A DNA stretch of 64,000 nucleotides, taken from positions 372,001 to 436,000 of the forward strand of contig CDRNVI010000020.1 in assembly GCA_977017575.1 (NCBI GenBank), given 5' to 3'. A model generated the notes under the pieces. That model was not told the DNA's origin. It searched no databases and saw only the letters and a program-made list of their open reading frames with translations. The position numbers and the translations under genes were made by a program. This document shows, one piece after another, positions 1 through 10,700 of this stretch; the stretch's first letter is position 1; every line of letters starts with the position of its first letter. This DNA is from Paramoeba atlantica. Its lineage: Eukaryota; Discosea.

Positions 1-283
1 AAAATGATTTTTGAACTTTTTCTCAGTAATTTTGAACCTAAATACTGACCCCTTCCAAAAGTCCGAACTTAATAGTTGTCATTCGAATTTGAATGACAGG
101 TGTGAAAATCAAAAAACGACTGAAATTTATTCCTAAAAAAACTAATGATAAAAACTAACGGTAAAAAGCAATGAGTTTCTTGCTTTATTTCTCTCCTACC
201 TCGCCAGTATCTTAAATTGTTTACATCGTAATAGATGGCTTTAGCCAGCAACGCAATATTCGGTCGAGAGAAAAAATTCTATA
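1..283. other. AT-rich intergenic, nothing recognised
   Basis: AT-rich DNA with no convincing coding region. The one open frame on the minus strand has no recognisable motif. No repeat shared with the rest of the window was seen. Confidence 0.5.
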
Positions 284-414
284 TACCGTCCCCCCCTATT
301 TAGTGTTTGGTAGAATTGGGGAAAAACCAACACTAAGTAGGGGAGGGAAAAAAAATGGCGCAGTTTCGTCAATGTCTACGAAGCAGAAAAAACACTAAAT
401 AGGGGGACAAGGTA
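284..414. mobile_element. Short palindromic element, TATTTAGTGTT word
   Basis: The left end reads TACCGTCCCCCCC followed by TATTTAGTGTT. An inner inverted copy (AACACTAAGTAGGGG) and a right copy (AACACTAAATAGGGGGACA) follow. It looks like a ~130 bp non-autonomous TA-flanked element with inverted C-run/G-run tips. It shares its word with the larger element at 2409-3697. It has no coding capacity. Confidence 0.6.
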
Positions 415-952
415 CTAAATAGTAAATAGAGGGTGATTAAATATTATTTAATACGTGTGTCATATTCTTGTCACATTCTTATCTACATGATTACATCAGT
501 TGAGCTCGGAATTTGTTTCCGTGCGCTCGACTTAAAGTTACCCGTCAAAGTTATCTTGTACGTGCACGGAGTGAGGCAACGAGACGAAACAACTTTCTTC
601 AGGTGTTGATGTCTCTGAAGCTTATTTTTAAGTTTCACACGCACTCCGAGGAAAGTCCCTCTGCTCGTTTACCGGTAGCAAGTACCGCTCGGAGTTCACG
701 CACTCCGATGCCTAGGCGGAGGTGATTTGTTTGCCTCTCCTGGGGAGAGCAAGTGTGCCCCATACGAGATATCTCGTTTGGACTGCTTATAGTAATGTAC
801 GCGTTACATACAAAAGAGGGCTTATATCAATAAGATACATGTTGGGGACTTTTGATGATAACTTTTAAAAAACGATATAAAAGTACATGTACATAAAGAG
901 GGGGTTCATCTATTATTAACAATCACCTATTACTAACAATGGTATTGCGGTG
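415..952. other. Intergenic, nothing recognised
   Basis: About 540 bases with no gene. A 70-codon open frame at 513-725 is basic and low in information, has no splice-acceptor context, and is not called. Confidence 0.4.
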
Positions 953-1270
953 GTTGTATAAATACCGCTCTACCCTCGATTTTTGACGAAAAAATAAGAG
1001 AAACACAGTAATATGATAGAAGAAAAAAATATAAAAGGGGGCTCCGGTGGTCCAAAATTGAAAAAAAGAATTGAAAAAATTGGGGGGTCCATGGGGGGGG
1101 TCTAGGGGGGGCATACCGCACGAAATGTTTTTTGAAAAAAATATTTTTCGAAAAAAAACCGCAGAAGCGGTAGCCGGGGTCTTGGCGCGCATTTTTCACT
1201 CCCCTACCCGGGGGTGACCCCCCCGCATATCCGCAGGACGGGTCCGCCAAGTTCGGATTTTTTCATAAAA
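953..1270 (+). mobile_element. Fold-back element Z, 5' part (copy 1)
   Basis: It begins with the small palindrome around GCGGTGGTTGTATAAATACC, then 'ccctcgat', 'ggtccaaaattgaaaaa', and a block with CCCGGGGGTGACCCCCCCGC and CGCAGGACGGGTCCGCCAAG. The same order occurs at 44704-45571, and a diverged version at 31768-32306. This copy stops just upstream of the first LRR gene and lacks the right-hand hairpin. No protein is encoded. Confidence 0.7.
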
Positions 1271-1309
1271 AAAATATTAAAGAAATTATATTATATTTTA
1301 TATTATACT

Positions 1310-1321
1310 TTTCAGTCCCTA
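1310..1321 (+). promoter_or_regulatory. Predicted trans-splice acceptor of LRR gene 1
   Basis: A T-rich run ends in TTTTCAG at 1314-1315, seven bases before the ATG at 1322. By analogy with other trans-splicing euglenozoans this would be the spliced-leader addition site. It rules out the longer frame upstream, which begins inside a repeat. Confidence 0.55.
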
Positions 1322-2032
1322 ATGACGTTATCCGTAATGGCTTTTTCTGGTGACTCGAATATAATTGGCTTCCGTACGATGTTAGGTGCAGCCGACACTT
1401 CTACTTCCAGAGCGGGGAAGGTACGAGGGCAATATCTTCCTCCTGAGGTTGAACTTTCACGTTTCGTCCGCTTCGTTCAAAACCCTCATCCTACGTGGAA
1501 GGCAAACAAATCTATTAAGGAATGGGTCGGAGTGCAGACTACAGACGCAGGATTTGAAATACTTTGGGGTGGCTTCGAACTAAGGGGTCGGGTTGATTGG
1601 TCCCATCTTCCGCTCTCAACCGTCAAACTATATATTGGCAAAGGTATCCGTCGAGGAAAATTGCGAGACAATCGACTCCAGGACATGATTGATTTTTCTG
1701 TACTCCCGCATGAGTTAAAAGAGTTTTCTGTTGAGTCTGATCTTAGAGGGGATTTCTTTGGAGCACTGGATTTTACTCGGCTGCCCCCAAAACTGTACGG
1801 TCTCAACATAGAACACAATCGGTTTGATGGGATCATTGATCTTACGCAACTTCCTCCAAATATTGAGTACGCTTGGCTAGCATACAATTTCTTTTCTGGT
1901 AGAGTCAACTTTTCTATGCTTCCACGGAGCCTTAATGTCTTGAGCTTGAGTAGAAATACTCTATTCTACAGTAGTAGGCCTAAATGCGTTGAGATTTATA
2001 ACGATGTAAATCCCTATCATGCTAATTTTTAG
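1322..2032 (+). CDS. LRR family protein 1 (236 aa)
   Basis: First member of the LRR family that dominates this window. It has the family N-terminal block: KVRG near residue 32, then a LPPEVELSRFVRFVQNPHPTW segment and WVGVQ, followed by irregular 22-24 residue repeats of the type LPxxLxxLxLxxNxFSGxxDLxxLP. The Cys pair flanking the cap in most relatives (CxWxGVxC) is missing here. The start is chosen from the acceptor AG seven bases upstream; the longer frame from 1214 begins at a GTG inside repeat Z. The N-terminus is not a strong signal peptide. LRRs of this type bind proteins; the partner is unknown. The gene is isolated from the rest of the family by nested transposons and large host genes. 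The stop is TAG. Confidence 0.82.
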   Translation: MTLSVMAFSGDSNIIGFRTMLGAADTSTSRAGKVRGQYLPPEVELSRFVRFVQNPHPTWKANKSIKEWVGVQTTDAGFEILWGGFELRGRVDWSHLPLSTVKLYIGKGIRRGKLRDNRLQDMIDFSVLPHELKEFSVESDLRGDFFGALDFTRLPPKLYGLNIEHNRFDGIIDLTQLPPNIEYAWLAYNFFSGRVNFSMLPRSLNVLSLSRNTLFYSSRPKCVEIYNDVNPYHANF

Positions 2033-2147
2033 TATGAGCATGAAAGCATGCGTATTTTATTCCAAATATTAATTTTGAAATAGTATAATTTATTATCCCA
2101 ATTCCAATTTTTTTATTATCCTAATTCCAAACTTTTTTCGGAGTCTC

Positions 2148-2347
2148 AACTGAAATACAACCACCTGTGGCATACGCAAAAGCATAATTATCTCGAAGCA
2201 TATCTATTTGCCCCAGATATTGGGGCACGAGGAAGTCTCCAAGACTCGGCGAGTAAATTGGACATGCTCTTCTGCGAGGACACAGAGCTTGCGAAAGAGT
2301 GTCGCCAACACATGGTGACGAGGGCCTTTAGGAGGAGTTTTACTATA
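2148..2347 (+). mobile_element. LINE 3' region, left piece (interrupted)
   Basis: Reading + strand this gives LKYNHLWHT, then ARGSLQDSASKLDMLFCE, then ELAKECRQHMVTRAF. These match the end of the restriction-like endonuclease domain of the minus-strand LINE at 30208-31768. The LINE stops at TA (2346-2347), where a Tc1/mariner-type element begins, and resumes at 4423. Only the 3' end of the LINE is present, consistent with 5' truncation. Confidence 0.8.
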
Positions 2348-2408
2348 CAGAGGGGGTCACGAAAACGGTGTGGGGTATAAAATTTGTGCCGTGCGAGCTT
2401 TTGACGTA

Positions 2409-3697
2409 CTGTCCCCCCCTATTTACTATTGAGTGCTCAACCCCCCCTATTTAGTGTTGAATTTTGGGTTCTGTGCGTATAGGCGCCGCGAAGCGGCGCT
2501 TAATTCGTTTTTTCCAAACACTTTTTTTCTTATCTTTGCTTGTCATTTGTGATTGTTCACCTATTTCTACTGATTTACTTTAATCATTCATGGTGATATT
2601 TGCAATCAACAAAAAAGCAGGACTCGTAGCTCTATAAACGTTGGTCCCATTTTTGGTGAGCGGGTTGTATTCATTCTTCGCTTGTTTGGTTCTCCTTTAT
2701 ATGTACTTTGCTTGTCAGACCTAGCCTTTATAGCTGTATACCCCTTTGCAAGATGTCCACCCACAGGCCTTTATACTTAGTATACTAATGCCCCACAGAG
2801 TTTATAAAGCTGTATCCCCAACCCAGTGAAATAATACTAAACGGGGGTCCCGTTTATCAGTTATTGGCAAGGAAAAGGGGCCCTGATGGCTGACCGTATT
2901 CTAGATAGAACATTCACAAGAAGTGTTTGAAAACAGGGTACTGAAATAGGCCTGTTCGATCGCTGTACGGTGTGGTGCGTTGTATGCGTTCTTGAAATCG
3001 ATGGGAAGAATCGTGTTTCCCGCTTCATATTCTAAAATCAGCTCATGAACGATTGATTTACAGGCGCTCTTTTGTAAAATACCGCGTTGAAGCGGCTGGA
3101 AAAGAGATTTCAGTGCATCTCAAATCTCTTGCCGAATTTCGCCGTCCGAATTTCAATTCTGATTTCCTCTTTTTGCGGCATGCAAGATTTTATCTACTAT
3201 TGCTATTTAGCATGCCTGTGACCTGGTACCACACCGGGGGGGTATGGTATCGTGACCCATGGCCGATAGCATACCCTCCGCTGGTTCTTCAGGCAGACAA
3301 CATATGATATCGACTTCTTGTTCGAGGTGGTCCACGTAGATCATAACCCTACAGAGCATTATTTATCTGTTTTCTGTACTATTTATCGCGTTTTTTCATT
3401 TCTATGACTTTTTGTTGGTGATATTATTAACATCCACTACTAACTTATGCTGGTAATCACTTTTTTACAAATTTATCCCAACAACTTACCATACCTGTGA
3501 CCTGCTACCATATGTATGATCTCGTACCATACCGGGGGGTATAGTAAACCGGGCACTCCTTTACAATCGTGATTTTGAAAACAATACGGCGCGAAGCGGC
3601 GCGTTTTTTTTTTTTTTGAGGGGAGGAGACTTCTTACCCCCCCTATTTAGTGTTGGATTTTGCCGAATTTCACTCCACACTAAATAGGGGGGGACAG
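2409..3697. mobile_element. TA-flanked element B nested in transposon A
   Basis: Left tip CTGTCCCCCCCTATTTACTA and right tip ending CTAAATAGGGGGGGACAG are each flanked by TA (2407-2408, 3698-3699). The word TATTTAGTGTT occurs inverted at the two ends, as in the short element at 284-414. Inside are a piece of retroelement RT on the minus strand (2895-3060), two copies of a TACCATACC/CCGGGGGGTAT motif (3209-3260, 3484-3545), and a GGCGCGAAGCGGCGC palindrome near 3590. No transposase was recognised, so it looks non-autonomous or degraded. Confidence 0.72.
2895..3060 (-). pseudogene. RT fragment, LINE-like retroelement
   Basis: On the minus strand the translation contains NTILPIDFKNAYNAPHRTA, the form of the first catalytic-aspartate motif of non-LTR reverse transcriptases (xDxKNAFNxxxR). 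The surrounding sequence has no other recognisable RT motif. It is a broken relic carried inside element B. The exact family cannot be told from this much. Confidence 0.5.
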
Positions 3698-3829
3698 TAA
3701 TTCAACAGATCTCGAAATTTTAAGACTAGGTGCGTTATAATTACTTAGGCATACATGTTTAGGCATACATAAGGTTGGGTGATAATGGTGAGTCGGTAAA
3801 AAACAGTCTTTTTTTGCATATTTGGATTT

Positions 3830-4200
3830 GCTCACTATTTATTTATTGATCCCCCATTTTTCTCAAATAAGTCTGATTCGGGACGGGAAGCTTGTCAAAG
3901 TATTATTATACGATGCTTTTATATCAGATAATAGATAATCAAGCGCTTTTGGAATTGCAGCTTGCAGTTCCTTACGGTTTGTGGGGCGGAGAGTAAATTT
4001 TATGTGTGGTCCATCATGCTCCAAAAATTTGAATTAAATTTAAATCCGGCGACTTGGCAGGCCAATCCGGAATGCTAATACTCATATCTCTCCGATACGT
4101 CGAGCATGATTATGGCCCGGAGCGTTATCCATGATCACTGTAGCCGCTGGTTTCCGTTTTAACCAGTTATAGAAACCATTTTGTTTTTATTCATAGTTTG
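3830..4200 (-). pseudogene. Tc1/mariner transposase relic of element A
   Basis: The minus strand reads YNWLKRKPAATVIMDNAPGH and then, further on, WPAKSPDLNLIQIFGA. These correspond to the second catalytic Asp (DNAPGH) and the SPDLNPIENLW box with the catalytic Glu of the DD34-36E Tc1/mariner transposases. The Glu reads Gln here, and in-frame stops lie between and after the motifs, so the copy is dead. The N-terminal DNA-binding half is missing. Confidence 0.75.
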
Positions 4201-4422
4201 ATGCGCTAAAATGATACAAAATGATAAAAATCTGATTTTTGCAGAATTTTCCGGTAAAATTTGCAATAAATTTTTCTCATGACGTCATACCAGCTTCAGA
4301 GGGGGCAACAATGGTGCTAGTAGTCTTAAAAATTCGAGATCTTTTGAATGCCAAAGGAATTACGTCAAGAGCTCGCACGGTACAAATTTTATACCCCGCA
4401 CCGTTTTCGTGACCCCCCACTG

Positions 4423-4590
4423 CATACCAAGATCTGGACCGCACAACCTGAAACACTATGGATATTGTGTTTCGGATGGGTAAACATGAATAGCCAAACA
4501 TGTCGTATGCGCGTACGGGATCATACATGTATTTTGTGTGATCTCAGGCTATTTGACTTAATGTCTACAGTTTAACTGTATGAATCCTTC
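4423..4590 (+). mobile_element. LINE 3' tail, right piece
   Basis: After transposon A the LINE resumes with an AAGATCTGGACCGC stretch and continues through TTTGACTTAATGTCTACAG and GTATGAATCC. The same tail is present in reverse at 30208-30310. The tail contains a small palindrome (ACAG-TT-AACTGT). The ATG at 4580 belongs to this tail, so it is not the start of the next gene. Confidence 0.8.
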
Positions 4591-4689
4591 TTCAAGAAGA
4601 CTAAAAAAGTTTTTTTTGCTTTTCATGTCGTTCATCCCAAAAAGAAGTATCAAAAAAAATGTATCTTTAGTATATTATCTGATCTATCG

Positions 4690-4744
4690 TGCAAATTATC
4701 TTTCTTGTAGAGTTGCTTATCACCACTACAAGTTCATCACTTTT
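4690..4744 (+). promoter_or_regulatory. Predicted trans-splice acceptor of the MATH protein gene
   Basis: TATCTTTCTTGTAG lies about 35 bases upstream of the ATG at 4745, with a second AG closer to it (CACTACAAG). Either would give a leader that excludes the upstream ATG at 4580, which is LINE-derived. Confidence 0.45.
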
Positions 4745-7700
4745 ATGGGCTCTTCTGCGTCTCGCCCAGATCATTCCACTCCTGCAAATGTGGCCTTCGA
4801 CGAAACGCTTCACTGCAAACTTGATGCTCCTCCGCCCAAGATCCCTACGCTTCCGATCAACCCGCAATCCGAAATTAAAACTGGTATTGGCAAAGATCTC
4901 TCCCTATCTCGCGGCATCCCATTTGGGTCAGTCGGCGTAACCACCACGGCCGTGCGCAGACCCATGGAAATCTCTAGTGAGAGCGCCGCGCAATCCATCC
5001 CTTCGATCCCCTTGTCGCTTCTATCACGACAAGAGACCAAGAAAAAGAGACGTGCACAGGATCCTACCGAGCCTCGTGCATGGGAGGATGCGGCACAGAT
5101 CACCGACACGCTGACGTCTGCCACAAGACCTCCTCTCACGCCCGATTCCCCTACACCCCACCTCAACGCCCCACCCCCCACCGCACTGCCATCCCCGCCG
5201 CACCCGTCCTCCCCTTGTGACACTTTATATGCTCTCCTCGCCGCACTCGATGCGTTGGATCACGGAACACTCTCACAAATCGGGCCCTCTCGACGCCTTC
5301 CTCCTCTCTTTTCACCTCTCTCTCGTTCTTATGACACATCCCCTCAACAACATCCCGAAACTTCCCTCCCCTCAGAGGACACGACTCGTACATTCTCCCA
5401 TCCCCTACCATACCTACCCCCACACGACCCTACCCTACCCCTTCCTCATCCTTCCCTACCTCTTCATCATAACACTCACCACCATCATGATGATGATGAT
5501 AATCATTCTCATCACAACCCTCACAATGAGGGCCCTTCTCATCACAGCTCTCCTGATGAGGATACTCCTCATCACAGCTCCCCTAATGATCACAATTCCT
5601 CCCATCCTAGCTCTCACAACCATGATGGTCCCCATCACAGCCCTCACAACCCGAGGATGATGATAAATAATGATGAGGGTCATTCTCATCACACCCGTCA
5701 CAACCATAATGACACCCCCCATCCTTGCTCTCTTAAAGATGAGCATCACATAAATCATCATAGCGCTCACAACTCAATGAGGATGATGAATCATAGTAAT
5801 CATAATCCTAATGATTCTTCTCCTGACTCCCCCTCCTCTCTCCTCTCCCTCTCCCATACCCTACGACGGGATCTCACGGCTGCGTTACAACAGTGTAAAG
5901 GCAGTAGTGGTCGTAGTGGTAGTCACCCACCCCCACGAGCTCGGGACAAACTCAACACGCTGTTGTTGGGTCGTAGGTTCCGCGAGTTAGCGGGGGTAGC
6001 CGCAATGGTGGCAGGAGCAAGGGAGAGGGAGCAGGGAGTGCAGCAGGAGGGGCAGCAGAGGAAAGAGGGGAGGAAGGAACCAACGCCGATCCGTGGGGCT
6101 TCCGCAGATCGTGCGGCGTTACGGGACCCGAAGGTAGTGGAACGGAAAGTGCAGTGGGAGAGTGCCCGGGGGAGAGTGTCCTCGGGTCCGGGAGTTTCGT
6201 CGGTTTTGTTGCATGGGGAAGAGGAAGGAAACGGGGGGATAAAGGCGGGGGTAGTGGAAGATGGAGGTCGCGCCGTGTTGAATGGTGAAGAACACGCGGG
6301 GTATTTAAATGCGATGCGGCCCACGGAACGTGACTTACTGCAGCATTATCTCGCAGAGGGCAACATGGAGGAAACGTTAAAGTTGCTGGAGGCGATGACG
6401 CGGGATCGAGTGGTGTGTGGCGTGGAGCATTTAGCGGGGGATCCAGGTGAAGGGGTGGGAAAACCTTTCCGAACGCTCTCGAAGGGAAAGGCAGAGGACT
6501 TTTTGCCATCGGAGATGTTACCCATCGGGAGTCATGCCGTGAGTGCTTCCCGGGTGGATTATACCAGGGACAACACAGCAAAATGTGTGCCTACGCCACT
6601 GGAAAAGAGTCTGGCTCAAATCTCCCAAAGATTCCGTCGGCCATGTTTTGAGGATTTTGTGGATGCGCTTCCGAAAGATTTCTTGTCACTAGCCCCTTCC
6701 CGAGTTCTAAAAACCGCAACGCGGTTCGACGCTAGAGATCTCGATACAGACGACGACCAGGATGACGCAGAAAACAGGAGCTCTACTAATGCCAAGGAGG
6801 GCTCAGTTATTGACAAAAAGGCACAGATATCAAGGATAAAAGATACCAAGATAAATGATCCAACCTCTTCCTCCGCCGATGCCGCGCTGCAGAAAGCAAA
6901 CGAAGAGTATGGGCGTAAAAAGCAGGAAGATTACCGCATGTTTGCGACAAAGAAAGTGCGGGACGAACATGGAATGGTGCGAGCAGCAAGGGGTCCATTC
7001 CCACCTCCTTGTTTAGCGGACCACACACAGGACCCTTTGGCGGAGGGTCGTGCGCGTCGCAGTTTACGTGGGAAGCATACTCCGGAGGAGGATGAAGAGA
7101 CTGGGTCCAATGGCACTCTTACGGAGGAGGAAGAGCGACTTCAATCGGAAGACCATAAATCTGGACACTCCAGTGGGAGTATTGAGACGCAAACAACGGG
7201 CACCAGTGAAAAAACCGACACAAAAGGTGAAGCTGCCGCACAGCTGAACAAAGCAGCACCTCTCCCGGACGTTATTGAGCCAGACTGGCGATCTGTGATG
7301 GAAGCGCTTTCCAGTGAAACGCTGAGGAAAGTGCTTGAAGTACTTCGACCTCACCCGACAAAGGCACAGCAGCAACAACAAAAGAAATCCCCCAGTGCCA
7401 CAGTCGCACAGCTCATATTTCGCCTCGGGGTCGAAAAAGTAATACATGCGATGGAGAAGCAACGCCTGCTGGAGCCGTTGTTACGACCGAAAGGCACGAA
7501 ATCCTGTCTCGCGAGTCGTCTCGAAAGCGATTTTATCCCCACCATGGAGGAGTATCCGGAGATTCGCAAAGGAATTGCCCTCGCCTTGCTGCTCTCTCAA
7601 GATATTCACACCAACGCAAATACACAAGACTTGTACGAGCGTACAGTCGTCTCGGGACTCCGCGCCGGTCTCGGTTCCCTGCGCCCCCGTCTTCTTAAAA

Positions 7701-10700
7701 AGGTGGTTACAGAAATTGCCGCCTATTGCAAAAATAAATACGCAACAACGGACACGTCGTCTCAAAGCTCGACCAGGGCATTCGCTCCGCAGAACGGCGA
7801 GGACCCCAGCAACCTCTCAGTGGATAAACAAGTCGAGTTTGTGGTGTGGTCTGTGGTCCCTGGAGAACGTGTCCGGCACAAGAAGGAGCGTCTAGCCTCA
7901 CGCCGACGAAAACGAGGGGTCGGTTTTTTTCTCGAGCACGCTGCCAGTGTGTTTCACACCGGACGAGTGTGCTTTCGCCTCTCCCGCGTGAGCTCGTTGC
8001 GGAAGAACCCCTACCGGCACTACAGCCCGGATTTTCAGTACGGTGGGGTCCCATGGAGCCTGCTCGCGATGCAGCACAAGGATCACCTCGCGCTGTATCT
8101 CTGTCAGACAGGAAACGTCCACTGTAAGTTTATCCTTACGTTGCTGCACGTGAATGAAGGAGAGAGTATTCGCAACGAGGGATGTCAGAGGTTCCAGTCC
8201 AATTCCGCGGAGAATGACTGGGGATTTAACAATGTGGTGAGTTTGGAAAAGTTATTTGATCCTGTCGGGGGTTTTTGGGATTCGGAAACGGATTCTATTC
8301 TTGTGGACATCGCTCTAATGATTTTAGACGACCCTGTGCCTTCTCCCTCCTTAAATTCAACGGTTCATCCCGATCTCGCGCCTAAGCTAACGACTGCATC
8401 TCAGCAATCCGCCATTAATGTGGGACGCACGACTTTGGCTCCAAAAGAAGCACTTGACTACACGAGTCATGAGGATGTGTTTATCAAGGATGTTGTGTCA
8501 AAATCCGTTTTGGGAAGTCCCACACTAGATGCCAAATCAGGTCCGGAAAATGATCTGGTTACGAAGACAACAACAAATATAACCCGGCGTTCTGTGGATT
8601 TTTCGAAATCGAAATTTACGTCCAACTCGGTGTCCATTCGATTCACGGGAGAAGCGACGCCCTCTTTTACCAACGAGTCCTCCACAAGCGAACTTCTCCA
8701 AACGGCACAGGCCAATGCCTCTTTGCTTGAGCTAGTCGAAGAGGAACTTGCAGGAAAGGAGAAAGAATGGAAAAAGAAAACTACAAGGCATTTTAAAGCG
8801 TTGCGTAGCAAATTGTACCGAGACCAGGAAAAGGAACGTAAATCTTTTTCGAAGGATGAGGAAGAGGCGCGTCAAAAATTGTATGATGCGGAGAAGAAAT
8901 CTTTGGGCATTACAAAAGAAAATACCGTGAAATCTAAGAGGGCATCCAAAGCATCCACTTTTCAGCAATCAAGTCCTGAGCCTGCGACCAAACAAATTTT
9001 AGTGTCATTTAATGATTATGGGGACAAATCTTTGTCATGTGAAATCAAGGAAATTCAAGAAGCTACAAGCGCCGTCCGTGCTGAAACCGCAAAGCTTACC
9101 GAAGACTTGTCGCAACTTCTCTCAGAGAAAAGTACCACAGAGAGAAAAATTACAGATATCGTCTCTCAAGAGCGTCAAACCCGTCAAAAGCTAAAACTAA
9201 TGCGCTCAAAAGTAGCTCGTAAGCAGGCCATTTTGGATGATTATTCCGTTACATTACGCGACTTGGAAAATTCTATCTCACATGTGAGAGCTCAAAAAGA
9301 AAGTGCTACAGGGGAAACGAAAACCAAGGAATCTAAGCGTGCGGAACCCCAACTACTGAACGCATCAACCGGAAAAGCACTACACGATACAACAATCGAA
9401 AAGCAGGATGATTCATCTACATTATCTTACAGTCGTTCCAAATCTCCTCGCTCTCCTGTCCCATCCACCCCACCATCGTTGTCTCGTTCGTCAAACAAGT
9501 CCAAAAGAGGGATAAAAACTGGGGAAACTCGCGAATTGCGTCACTCAGAAACGTCGAAAAAGCCTTTGACCTCTCCAGGGGGTGACGAAAAAAACGGTTT
9601 GTCTCTCGAGGCAGAATCACTACTGCACAGTTCCGGCCTCCCTGACAACATTGCCAAAGACGACCCACCGCTCCGAGACGTCCTCCCTACCTCCACATTC
9701 CACTCTCCTCATGTCACTCCGCACACAACCTTGAGTCCTTCTGCTCTTCACAAAACTCCTCCCGGGGCTCTTCCTCCCCCCTTCCCTCCGGTAGCTCCTC
9801 CCCTGACAATACATCCTTCCCAAAGTTTACCCTTCCCCAGCTGTTCTTCTACCCACGAACCCCCGCCCTACGCTCCACCCCACATTTCCCCTCATCCCTC
9901 CACACGTTCCTCTCCACAACGACCCCCACTACCCCCTTCCCTCCCCTATCCCTCCCAAGCTTTGCCCTTCCCTGATCCTTCGTTACCTCACCCCTCCTCC
10001 TCCACCCTACCCTTCCTTCCCTTTCCACCCCCTACCCCCTATGGAGCAAGGAGCCATCTCCCTTACCAAGGGATTCCTTCCCCTCAAGGGGTTCTTTCTC
10101 AAAGAGCTTCTCCTCAAAGGGTTCCTTCTGAACGGGCTCCTCCTCAAGGGGTTCCTTCCGAACGGGTTCCTCCTCAAGCGGTTCCTTCTGAACGGGTTCC
10201 TTCTCAAGGGATTCCTTCTGAACGGGTTTATCCTCAAGGGATTCCTTCTGAACGGGTTCCTTCTCAAGGGATTCCTTCTGAACGGGTTTATCCTCAAGGG
10301 ATTCCTGCCTCAACAACAACAAATATGTATCGTATACCAAATGCAAATACAACGCCTTCCTTACCCCAACAACAACAACAGCAGCAGCAACCCATGGAGT
10401 TGCCACTGCCACCACCACCACCACCACAAACCGGTACCTTCCCCCCTCCCCCCCTCTACCCTCCTCATGAGAGTAGTAGCAGCAGTACCCTCCCTTCCCC
10501 CTTTCCCATGACCCCAGCCTTCCCGGGCCCCATGGGGCCTCACGGCCCTCCAGGGCATGGACCCCTTCCCCCTCTCCAACCACCCCCGGTGCCACCCAAC
10601 GCCTATACCCACGTTTTACCCACGAGGGGGGGTTGGGAGAAAGGGGAAAGTGGAAGGAAGGAACGAAAATGGGAAACGCTAATGAATCCCATGGCGCTAC

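Larger units (their letters stand above)
2348..4422 (-). mobile_element. Tc1/mariner-type transposon A, inserted in a LINE tail
   Basis: The ends are inverted repeats: CAGAGGGGGTCACGAAAACG at the left and its near-perfect complement at 4363-4422. They flank a decayed transposase on the minus strand. The target is the TA of the LINE 3' end (TA at left, CA at right, so one TA copy has mutated). The terminal repeat is itself split by element B at 2409-3697: after removing B, GACGTAATTC and the AGATCTCGA...TTTTAAGACTA stretch match the right-hand repeat. Length without B is about 0.8 kb, so the transposon is internally deleted as well as mutated. Confidence 0.8.

Noticed and set aside
1214-1321. 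Extended N-terminus of LRR protein 1
   Set aside because: It begins at a GTG inside repeat Z and precedes the TTTTCAG acceptor.
4580-4744. Upstream extension of the giant MATH protein, starting MNPSSRRLKK
   Set aside because: The ATG lies in a LINE 3' tail also seen at 30208-30230, and an acceptor-like tract lies between it and the MGSSAS start.
5456-5770. Minus-strand ORF with Met/Ile/Val-rich repeats opposite the His-rich region
   Set aside because: It is the complement of CAT/CAC/GAT codon runs in the MATH protein; no start context or motif.
10007-10595. Several long ORFs (RRNPFRRNP repeats and others) overlapping the 24-bp minisatellite
   Set aside because: A 24-base period keeps all six frames open; only the + frame continues into a conserved protein.
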